Source: a virus. Taken from it: 20,950 bases of DNA. The DNA lies in IMG/VR virus record IMGVR_UViG_3300031963_009209, positions 1 to 20,950 of that record. One strand, 5' to 3'. The position numbers were made by a program, and so were the translations under genes. The notes under the pieces were generated by a model. It saw nothing but the letters and a program-made list of their open reading frames with translations. It had not been told where the DNA came from and did no database searches. Shown here one piece after another: positions 13,167-18,853 of the stretch; positions within the stretch are counted from its first letter, which is position 1; each line of letters begins with the position of its first letter.

Positions 13167-14170
13167 AGATCTCCAGAATCTCCACTAAACTTCTCAGTAA
13201 TTGTAACAACTTTACCATTTGGACTTATAACTTCTTTGATCAAGTCATAAGTATGAGCTTTATGTTTTTCTTCTGCAGACTTCATAGCAAGAAGCTCGTT
13301 ATAAAACATCTTGAAAGTCGAATACTCTGGGTGAGTCATTTTTCTGAATCCTCTCGTCTCAATGTCATAAGCAAGAAGTTTATTCTGCCCACGCTTAACT
13401 TTGTCATCCTTGGAAGACTCACGAATCTTACAATAACCCCAAGACATAACACTTACTTTAGCTTCTTCCTCCAGCCTGAGAATGGGACGGTGAATCTGCA
13501 TAATATCTGATGCGATGTACTTAAATTGGCTACAACCAAGAACCGCATCTGCGTCTAGAGGAACTTCTCCCTTCTGCCCAGCACCCTTATTAACCTGCGC
13601 CATTGGAATACCAAAAGCGTTAAGCTCAACAGCCATTTCCTTGAGAGTGATCATGATTGAGTTTAGAGTGGAAGGGTCATTTTCCCCCAGACAGTGAATA
13701 TGGTCAACTGCGAACGTGACAACATCCCCAATGACCTCACGATACTTTAAAAGCTCTTTCTTAATCCAGCCCATAGATACTTCACGAGACTTTCCAGTTT
13801 CATCATAGCGAGAAATAATATAAAGTCTTTCGGAAATCTCAGGACAATCTTCTGTCAGTTTAAACCAGCGTTGAGAAATTTTCTCGTCCGTCATTTCCAA
13901 GGAAACATACACGGCACAAGAGTCTGGATTATTCTTTAAAATGTGTTTGAAGAAGTAAAGAACAACTTCTGACTTACCTACTCCAGAATCTCCAATAACA
14001 CCAAGAAGTTCTTGTCTACTCCACTTATTCCTTAGACAATCAAACTCTTCTGGACCATTTACGAAAAGCTTTGTGTTTAAGCCTCCTGTAACTTTACCAG
14101 TTCTCTTAAGATCAGCCATAGATCTAACGCCCATCTGACTCTTTCTTTTATCCGCAAAACTTGTCATCAT
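13163..14170 (-). CDS. DnaB/RecA-type replicative helicase (SF4 ATPase)
   Basis: A single RecA-like ATPase core fills most of the 335 residues: Walker A GDSGVGKS (60-67), YVSLEMTDEKISQRW (88-102, with the DnaB-type Glu92), Walker B VVTFAVDHIH (150-159, Asp156), and Gln192 in AQVNK, the sensor position. The N-terminal 45 residues are short and lack the DnaB helical domain, so this is a minimal SF4 enzyme. It would form a hexamer unwinding DNA ahead of the polymerase; a RecA-like recombination ATPase is the alternative. GGGAG lies before the ATG at 14170. The adjacent primase and polymerase favour the helicase role. Confidence 0.87.
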   Translation of the reverse strand: MMTSFADKRKSQMGVRSMADLKRTGKVTGGLNTKLFVNGPEEFDCLRNKWSRQELLGVIGDSGVGKSEVVLYFFKHILKNNPDSCAVYVSLEMTDEKISQRWFKLTEDCPEISERLYIISRYDETGKSREVSMGWIKKELLKYREVIGDVVTFAVDHIHCLGENDPSTLNSIMITLKEMAVELNAFGIPMAQVNKGAGQKGEVPLDADAVLGCSQFKYIASDIMQIHRPILRLEEEAKVSVMSWGYCKIRESSKDDKVKRGQNKLLAYDIETRGFRKMTHPEYSTFKMFYNELLAMKSAEEKHKAHTYDLIKEVISPNGKVVTITEKFSGDSGDL

Positions 14171-14179
14171 GCTTTCTCC

Positions 14180-14386
14180 CTATAGTAATTCTTCTGTTAA
14201 AGTTGTTAAAGGAACTAACTCCACGTCACAAAAATTAAACATACTCCTCTGCCTAACTGTTTTTTCATTAACATACCTATAATAAACATCTTCCTCATCA
14301 AAGGAAAGTATTATTAAAATTTGTTCATTTAATTTAGTCCACGAGGCTTTTTTGATAATGAGATAGGTTCCAATTTCAACTTTCAT
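14180..14386 (-). CDS. Barrel-like small protein, 68 residues
   Basis: Opens MKVEIGTYLIIKKASW and continues with strands EQILIILSFD and DVYYRYVNE, then FCDVELVPLTTLTEELL. This is the cleanest example in the window of the pattern: a short K-x-x-G opening, three or four strands, then a V-E-L-V-P-x-S/T-x-L tail. It starts at a TAATG junction. Unlike most neighbours its tail is not shaped by a ribosome site, since the GGGAG for the helicase lies after its TAG. That suggests the tail is partly a real family trait. Confidence 0.8.
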   Translation of the reverse strand: MKVEIGTYLIIKKASWTKLNEQILIILSFDEEDVYYRYVNEKTVRQRSMFNFCDVELVPLTTLTEELL

Positions 14387-14610
14387 TATTCTTCGATCTC
14401 CCTTACGTCGTAAAAGAGCTTAACATTTTCTATTCTTTTCGTCAATTCTTCATTTTCAGGATCTATTTCTTTGCAGAAGATGTAAGCTGCCAGTATTGGA
14501 CAAAAGCTAACAGTTGAGTATAAAGCCAGAGAGTTTATACCTTCTTCTCTGTACCTTTCTTGCACAAACTTTTCATGAGCCTGTCTGAACTGTCCAATTT
14601 TAAACTTCAC
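14386..14610 (-). CDS. Small unknown helical protein, 74 residues
   Basis: GTG start with GGAGG 4 bases upstream, immediately after the terminator hairpin. The protein is mixed basic and acidic with a central hydrophobic run (LALYSTVSFCPILAAYIFC, about 28-46) that may pack in a core or touch the membrane, then ENEELTKRIENVKLF. No recognised family. It is the first gene of the replication block, so its transcription depends on readthrough of the hairpin or on a promoter not visible here. Confidence 0.75.
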   Translation of the reverse strand: MKFKIGQFRQAHEKFVQERYREEGINSLALYSTVSFCPILAAYIFCKEIDPENEELTKRIENVKLFYDVREIEE

Positions 14611-14620
14611 CTATCCTCCA

Positions 14621-14645
14621 AAAGGAAAGGGGCCTCTCGGCCCCC
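14621..14645 (-). terminator. GC-rich hairpin terminator between recombination and replication blocks
   Basis: On the minus strand GGGGCC (14644-14639) pairs perfectly with GGCCCC (14634-14629) around the GNRA-type loop GAGA, followed by TTTCCTTT. It begins a few bases after the TAA of the upstream gene. The T-run is interrupted by CC, so some readthrough is likely. The plus-strand reading also has a T-rich tail, but there is no plus-strand gene to terminate. Confidence 0.8.
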
Positions 14646-14649
14646 CTCT

Positions 14650-14988
14650 TTATTTTTCGAGATCTGCAGTTATTTCCATCTGCACAAACTCAAGTCGCCC
14701 ACCGGGAGAGTAGTCGGCAACTTTCTTCTCGAACTCTTTTTTATCTATAATGCCTTTATCTAACAGTCTACTGAGCTTTGTTTCTGGACGAGACACATAA
14801 AGAGTCTTGCCGCTCATTTTTACACCATTAATAATAATCTCAGTATTCTTGTCTAATTTTAGAGCATAAAGTTTACGACCTTTATCGTCAGTCTTATACT
14901 CACCTTCTAGCCTATTACCTTCTTCGTCAAATTGTGATTGGAAAATTAAACTTCCAACTGTTGCGTACTTACTCTTTTGCTTCGCCAT
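14650..14988 (-). CDS. Unknown protein of the recombination block, 112 residues
   Basis: A strand-rich protein: YATVGSLIFQSQFD, RKLYALKLDKNTEIIINGVKM, GKTLYVSRPE, then a short helical region and RLEFVQMEITADLEK. The pattern of K-rich opening, repeated strands and acidic end resembles OB- or barrel-type phage proteins often found near annealing proteins, so single-strand DNA binding is a possibility but not shown. The start has a very strong GGGAGGAG 3 bases upstream, inside the end of the previous gene. It is followed directly by the terminator. Confidence 0.8.
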   Translation of the reverse strand: MAKQKSKYATVGSLIFQSQFDEEGNRLEGEYKTDDKGRKLYALKLDKNTEIIINGVKMSGKTLYVSRPETKLSRLLDKGIIDKKEFEKKVADYSPGGRLEFVQMEITADLEK

Positions 14989-15319
14989 TTTCTCCTCCCA
15001 TTAAACCGTTAAGTTCGTTTTGTTGTTGTTCTCTTGAAAAACCATTGATAATGCCTTCAATTGCCGCCTCTGTTCCTAAAGCCACTAGACTGTCTGAGAT
15101 ACGCTTCCAAACAGTCAGGGAAACTCTAAGCTCTGGCTCTGACTGATCAAACTCAGTATCAACCAGCGGATACATAGCCATTGCATTTATAAGCCTACTT
15201 TTTTGACCATGACTTAGAATTGAGATAGAGTCTTTAAACTCTTCTTGATCTCCAACAATATTTCTAACCAAAGTCTCAGTCACTTCTTTTTTAGAAACAA
15301 CCTTACCTATATTATCCAT
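14969..15319 (-). CDS. Unknown helical protein of the recombination block, 116 residues
   Basis: Mostly helical and acidic, with KKEVTETLVRNIVGD, GQKSRLINAMAMYP, LTVWKRISDSLVALGTEAAIEGIING and a Gln/Asn/Gly-rich end. No motif recognised. It starts at a TAATG junction with AGGAG 7 bases upstream, written in the last codons (SGDL) of the annealing protein gene. Its own C-terminal Gly-Gly-Glu codons provide the ribosome site of the next gene. Probably works with the annealing protein. Confidence 0.8.
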   Translation of the reverse strand: MDNIGKVVSKKEVTETLVRNIVGDQEEFKDSISILSHGQKSRLINAMAMYPLVDTEFDQSEPELRVSLTVWKRISDSLVALGTEAAIEGIINGFSREQQQNELNGLMGGENGEAKE

Positions 15320-15915
15320 TACAGATCTCCTGAAGGAATTGAAGTTGTTACAGGCTTAGTAGAATTCTTTCTAAAAGAACCTCTACTAGCAGCTGAAGTA
15401 GATTCTACCGCAGTTGCCTCCAACTTGTCAACATTATTTACTGTAGGTGCAGAAACAGTAATGTTAGAAGAACGTCTTCCAATTTCAGGACTCTCTAGAT
15501 CAGCCTCTGCCATGTCTTCTGTTGGGATGGCAAAAGTTTGAATAAGTGCATATTTTAAAGCAGCAGATAAAGCTTTATTTGTAGCCTTATCCCCAGAATC
15601 TAATCCCTCTGCTGGAATTGGTCCTACAGTTACCTTAGAACCATCTTCAGCAAAAAAATCATATTCCATTAGAATTGTAACATGTTTATCGACCCCAGCT
15701 TTACCAGAACCTCTAGTAACTTCTTTTAACTCATGCTGTTCACTTACACAACGAGGAGCCATAAAAACCCCATGCTTAGTTAGAGCTGGATAAAGAGAAT
15801 TAACAAACTGATCAATTCCACGAAACTTAAAACCTTGAGCTTGATTCTTTTGGTCTTTGCCAACTGAACCAATGTCTCGCATAACTTCAGACATTTTTTT
15901 GTAAATTTGACTCAT
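15319..15915 (-). CDS. erf: Erf-family single-strand annealing protein
   Basis: This 198-residue protein matches the Erf recombinase family (P22 Erf type). KNQAQGFKFRGIDQFVNSLYPAL at about 23-45 is the family opening. A variable strand section is followed by the signature EGLDSGDKATNKALSAALKYALIQTFAIP (103-131). The C-terminal 60 residues are Ser/Thr/Asn-rich and probably disordered, with a short basic end that could bind DNA or partners. Erf proteins form rings and anneal complementary single strands in phage recombination, with nuclease help here perhaps from the Cas4-like enzyme. ATG at 15915 has AGGAG 6 bases upstream. Confidence 0.93.
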   Translation of the reverse strand: MSQIYKKMSEVMRDIGSVGKDQKNQAQGFKFRGIDQFVNSLYPALTKHGVFMAPRCVSEQHELKEVTRGSGKAGVDKHVTILMEYDFFAEDGSKVTVGPIPAEGLDSGDKATNKALSAALKYALIQTFAIPTEDMAEADLESPEIGRRSSNITVSAPTVNNVDKLEATAVESTSAASRGSFRKNSTKPVTTSIPSGDL

Positions 15916-16087
15916 TATTTTCTCCTAAAAAAATTTGACATTGGTTAATATTATCTTTTATTTGAGAAAGTTCATTATTCAATAGTTCAATTTTTTTTGA
16001 AATTGATAAAATTTCTGAATTAATGCTATTTTCTTTAACTTTCAATGTTTGCAATGTTTTTTCTACACTAACCTTAATAAAATTCAT
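15887..16087 (-). CDS. Small coiled-coil protein, 66 residues
   Basis: Nearly the whole protein is a regular heptad-like helix (VKENSINSEILSISKKIEL, LNNELSQIKDNINQ), with an Asn-rich end. It begins directly after the TAG of the upstream gene and overlaps the Erf start by 29 bases. The upstream site is weak (GGGGTG). It might be an Erf partner or a small structural peptide; I cannot say more. Confidence 0.7.
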   Translation of the reverse strand: MNFIKVSVEKTLQTLKVKENSINSEILSISKKIELLNNELSQIKDNINQCQIFLGENNESNLQKNV

Positions 16088-16342
16088 CTACACCCCCAAT
16101 AGCGTAAGAGTATTCTCTAAAGCAACAACATTGGCTTCTTCAATAGTAGCGGCAATAGCTGGAATAGACATCTTTTTAGTAATAACTGGACCCTTACCTT
16201 CTCCCCCCGGAGCAAAGATTGTAAGATTTAGCGTAGATGCTACTTTACCTGCCTGTCCAGAATTAGAAAGATTGAAACTGAGATCAAAACCGCCATTCTC
16301 TGGCACAAGCTTTTTTAATCGTTTAGAAAATTCTTTGTCCAT
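16088..16342 (-). CDS. Unknown protein near Erf, 84 residues
   Basis: The first 20 residues are basic (EFSKRLKKLVPENGG), then a strand-rich middle (FDLSFNLS, ASTLNLTIFAPGG) leads to MSIPAIAATIEEANVVALENTLTLLGV. The closing helix T-x-x-x-A-x-x-x-A-L-x-x-x-L-x-x-L-G loosely recalls helices in annealing proteins, but this may be chance. AAGGAG lies 7 bases before the ATG. Its place between Erf and other small genes suggests a recombination accessory. Confidence 0.8.
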   Translation of the reverse strand: MDKEFSKRLKKLVPENGGFDLSFNLSNSGQAGKVASTLNLTIFAPGGEGKGPVITKKMSIPAIAATIEEANVVALENTLTLLGV

Positions 16343-16344
16343 TT

Positions 16345-16674
16345 TTATTCTCCTTTTAAATGGTTTAAATTATTCTTGTTCATGACTCTATCAATCAAAA
16401 ACTTCTTTGCTTCGTAAAGAGCATACTCATACCCATTTGAGTTAGTCTCTACTACTTTACCTATAATAGCAGCTTTTGAATCAAAGTCAAATGATATTTC
16501 TATCAGTTTGAACTTACCGTCTCTATCCTGTATTACAGAGAATCCAATGCCGGGAAGACTTTGCTCTAAGGCATCTTGCTTAGCCTCTACCTGCTTCATC
16601 CCTCCGAGCTTTTCTCTCAACTGGTCTATAATGTCCAAAAGCTCTTTTTTTGATTTCTTTTCTAAATCACTCAT
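16345..16674 (-). CDS. Unknown protein with N-terminal coiled coil, 109 residues
   Basis: The start MSDLEKKSKKELLD at 16674 is preferred to an upstream ATG (16713) because GGAGG lies 7 bases before it and it gives the usual 4-base ATGA overlap. Residues 1-37 form a charged helix. Residues 45-95 alternate strands (GFSVIQDRDGKFKLIEISFDF) with a final helix (YALYEAKKFLIDRVM). The C-terminal LKGE is written by AAGGAG of the next gene. No family recognised. Confidence 0.8.
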   Translation of the reverse strand: MSDLEKKSKKELLDIIDQLREKLGGMKQVEAKQDALEQSLPGIGFSVIQDRDGKFKLIEISFDFDSKAAIIGKVVETNSNGYEYALYEAKKFLIDRVMNKNNLNHLKGE

Positions 16675-16841
16675 GTCAATTCCTCCATAATTGTTGAATA
16701 AGGCACAATCCACTCAAATCTTAAAGGCATGTCATATCCTTTTCCAGAGCATACCACTACAGAAGAGTTTAGTACATACTTTACAACATAACTCTTACCT
16801 TCTAGCAAATCAATAATTTTATCCCCAACTTTATAATTCAT
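16671..16841 (-). CDS. Barrel-like small protein, 56 residues
   Basis: The ATG at 16841 gives an ATGA overlap with the previous gene and has GGAG 5 bases upstream; an in-frame start at 16895 would overlap by 58 bases. The protein opens MNYKVGDKIIDLLEGKSYVV, a K-V-G-D barrel start, then strands SSVVVCSGKG and RFEWIVPYSTIMEELT. This is the shortest member of the small barrel-like set in this window. Function unknown. Confidence 0.75.
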   Translation of the reverse strand: MNYKVGDKIIDLLEGKSYVVKYVLNSSVVVCSGKGYDMPLRFEWIVPYSTIMEELT

Positions 16842-17047
16842 ATAAGCTCCAAAAGTAGTGGAGAAGCTCTTTCTAAACCTTCTATAAAGTCCCACTCTCC
16901 ATTTTCATACAACACAGAGTCTTTTTCGAAGTAAAATACTAATTTGATCACTTTTAGCGGAAGTTTTGTGTCGTTGTCGCAAACTATCTGTCCACTATCT
17001 TTATAATAAACATAATCCCCTATATTAATTGCGTTTTTTGAGTCCAT
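16838..17047 (-). CDS. Barrel-like small protein, 69 residues
   Basis: The ATG at 17047 has GGGAG 5 bases upstream and overlaps the nuclease gene by 23 bases; the longer reading from 17146 would overlap by 122 bases and I reject it. The protein opens NAINIGDYVYYKDSGQIV, then PLKVIKLVFYFEKDSVLY and EWDFIEGLERASPLLLELI. This is the G-D-x-V opening and strand order of SH3/KOW-like small barrels. Its final Leu-Glu codons carry the ribosome site of the next gene. Confidence 0.77.
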   Translation of the reverse strand: MDSKNAINIGDYVYYKDSGQIVCDNDTKLPLKVIKLVFYFEKDSVLYENGEWDFIEGLERASPLLLELI

Positions 17048-18017
17048 CCATTCTCCCATGCCAACAAAGATTAAAAAACTCACAAGGCTTTCCAAAAAAA
17101 GCACAGTCCTTGGGTGAGTCCTTTTTAGAAAATTCCTCACAGGCAATATTATTAAGCTGAACTTCTAACTTGTCAAACACTTTTTGCTTCTGCTCGTCAG
17201 AAATGGAGTCTTTTATAAGTTGAGTTCTTGCTTTTGGTTCTTTGACTCGGATCTTCTTCTCCATAACAGCGTAAGCACCTCTATCACAAGTCTCAGCTTC
17301 GCAGTAAATAGCAAGCTGAATGCTATTTGCCACAGAATCGCTTTTGTACGGCTCTGATGATGTTTTGTTGTCCACAATATGTCTGACTGAAGGATCGTCT
17401 TTAAAACTCGCAATAAAGTCAATTTTCCCCCTTAGCTTGTCCCCAGATTCGTTCAATAGCTGAACTTCTTTCTGTATGTTAAACACTTCTTGAATCTCTG
17501 GAAGAATGTCCCTTTCATAAGCCTTAAGCATCATTTCGCCCTTTCGATAAAGGCTAAGCCAGCATAAGTTGTTAAAAGCAATTTTCGTACCTTGGGTAAG
17601 TTCGCCATGGGTTTTTATATACTTCTTACAATAGGCAAAGAATTCTTCCCAGTCTGAAATACTTGGGTAAGCTTTTGTAAGTGCTTTAAAATCTTCAGGC
17701 AATAGGATGTTTGGATCAAAGTCAGAATAGAAGTACTCACATAAAGGATTCCTTTCTAGCAATACTCCATTTTGCTCACGCATAGTTTTATCGAACATCG
17801 AGTAGGCATCTTCGTATAAAAGCAAGTCAAGCTCTTTCTCGGTTAGATTTACTTTTCTCTTTAACAGAAAAAGCTCAACAGCAGCATCAATGGCTGTGCC
17901 AAAGAATAGTGGACTGGCAATCTTCTCAGAGGTTAGCCGCTCCCTATATCTAAGGCGGTACTTCTCTGAGCATTGCTCAAAGCATTCCAAAGCCGAAAAT
18001 GAAACATCAATACTCAA
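17025..18017 (-). CDS. Cas4/RecB-like PD-(D/E)XK nuclease with Fe-S cysteines
   Basis: Read from the TTG at 18017 (330 residues), the protein opens with LSIDVSFSALECFEQCSEKY, holding the first cysteine (Cys16) in the standard RecB/Cas4 N-terminal position. FFGTAIDAA (38-46) follows. The catalytic core is GKIDF (Asp200), IVDNKT (Asp216, Lys218) and QLAIY (Gln234, Tyr238). The end has Cys305, Cys312 and Cys318, which with Cys16 can hold a 4Fe-4S cluster. Such enzymes resect DNA ends to give single strands, a natural partner for Erf. AAGGA lies 5 bases before the TTG; an ATG at 18062 is possible but lacks a ribosome site. Confidence 0.87.
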   Translation of the reverse strand: MSIDVSFSALECFEQCSEKYRLRYRERLTSEKIASPLFFGTAIDAAVELFLLKRKVNLTEKELDLLLYEDAYSMFDKTMREQNGVLLERNPLCEYFYSDFDPNILLPEDFKALTKAYPSISDWEEFFAYCKKYIKTHGELTQGTKIAFNNLCWLSLYRKGEMMLKAYERDILPEIQEVFNIQKEVQLLNESGDKLRGKIDFIASFKDDPSVRHIVDNKTSSEPYKSDSVANSIQLAIYCEAETCDRGAYAVMEKKIRVKEPKARTQLIKDSISDEQKQKVFDKLEVQLNNIACEEFSKKDSPKDCAFFGKPCEFFNLCWHGRMDGLKKRN

Positions 18018-18393
18018 AGGAATCCTTGAAGTTAAAGCCTGTAAAAAATACAGAATTTGCATTATTATATTTAATAAAGGTATAAGAATTACCAGTAGAG
18101 TCTAGCATATCTACAGTTGTCTTGTCTAACTCTTTTACAACTTTTTGAACTGTAAGCCTTTGCAATTTAGCCCTACTCTTAGCTAACTCTCTACCAGTCT
18201 TTTTATTGAATCTATCCTCCTTGGAACAAACAGCAATTCCAATTTTCTTCTCAAAGAAGTCGCTCGGATTTAATGTTTGCAATATCCAAGGTTTAAGATC
18301 TTCTACTGCTATAGTTACTCCACCAAAAGAAGACTCATTCATATATGATCCAGAAGAATCCCAATTAAAAATACGAATATGTTTAAAAATCAT
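18007..18393 (-). CDS. Unknown protein, 128 residues
   Basis: No family recognised. The N-terminal half has strands and turns (IRIFNWDSSGSYMNESSFGGVTIAVED), the middle is basic and helical (NKKTGRELAKSRAKLQRLTVQKVV), and the end returns to strands (NSYTFIKYNNANSVFFTGFNF). It starts in an ATGA overlap with the small lipoprotein-like gene and ends 10 bases inside the nuclease gene. Soluble, with no membrane segment. Coupling with the nuclease suggests joint expression only. Confidence 0.8.
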   Translation of the reverse strand: MIFKHIRIFNWDSSGSYMNESSFGGVTIAVEDLKPWILQTLNPSDFFEKKIGIAVCSKEDRFNKKTGRELAKSRAKLQRLTVQKVVKELDKTTVDMLDSTGNSYTFIKYNNANSVFFTGFNFKDSFEY

Positions 18394-18512
18394 CGTAAAC
18401 TCCCCGGAGATTCTGGTGGAAAAGTGTACTCCTCTGGCTCGTTGTCGATGCTCCTATTGCTAGAACAAGATACAAAAAAACCAAGCAAGAATAAAATAAT
18501 AAAAGTTCTCAT
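18390..18512 (-). CDS. Small lipoprotein-like peptide, 40 residues
   Basis: Both ends form 4-base ATGA overlaps with their neighbours, which strongly supports this short gene. MRTFIILFLLGFFVSCSS is a signal sequence followed by a lipobox-like FVSC, so Cys16 could be lipid-modified and the short hydrophilic, acidic, Pro-rich remainder (EPEEYTFPPESPGS) would sit outside the inner membrane. The -3 residue is Phe rather than the usual Leu, which weakens the call. Small lipoproteins in phages include spanin outer subunits, but no partner gene is nearby. Confidence 0.7.
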   Translation of the reverse strand: MRTFIILFLLGFFVSCSSNRSIDNEPEEYTFPPESPGSLR

Positions 18513-18853
18513 TCATCCTCCACAAGCTCATACATACTATTTCTAGTTTCAATACTGATAAAAGTTTTCTTTTTTTTACAAGAAACAATTTCGCTAGTCC
18601 TAAACCATTCTCTCAAAGAACTGATAAAAAGGCAAGCTACATCTTCTGTTCCGACTATTCTAACTTCCCCAGAACCAACACAAGTCTTCTCTATTAACTG
18701 AATAGTCACATCATTTTTTTTAGACCCAACTTTATACAGTCTATAATTCTTCTCGTAGTCTATACAGCCCAAGTTTTTATCTTGGGCTATTTTTTTAATA
18801 ATATCTGAAAGATCATCTGGGATAACAGAATGTATTTTTATATTATCTGGCAT
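18509..18853 (-). CDS. Unknown protein after the reductase, 114 residues
   Basis: A soluble alpha/beta-looking protein: IPDDLSDIIKKIAQDKNLG, YRLYKVGSKKNDVTIQLIEK, EVRIVGTEDVACLFISSLREW, KTFISIETRNSMYELVEDE. No recognised motif. Its ATG and ribosome site (GGAGG) lie within the codons for the reductase C-terminal cysteine tail, overlapping it by 16 bases. Co-expression with the reductase is certain in outline, but a role in nucleotide metabolism is only a guess. Confidence 0.8.
   Translation of the reverse strand: MPDNIKIHSVIPDDLSDIIKKIAQDKNLGCIDYEKNYRLYKVGSKKNDVTIQLIEKTCVGSGEVRIVGTEDVACLFISSLREWFRTSEIVSCKKKKTFISIETRNSMYELVEDE

Noticed and set aside
14629-14644. Hairpin read as a terminator for plus-strand transcription
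   Set aside because: The plus-strand tail is T-rich, but no plus-strand gene ends here, so only minus-strand use is supported.
11453-17047. Shared C-terminal L-E-x-E-L-L endings taken as proof of gene duplication
   Set aside because: Most are created by the GGAG ribosome site of the next gene; only the strand pattern and opening residues can argue for a common family.
17048-17146. Longer N-terminus for the 69-residue barrel-like protein
   Set aside because: It would overlap the nuclease C-terminus, including its cysteine codons, by 122 bases, while an ATG with GGGAG exists at 17047.
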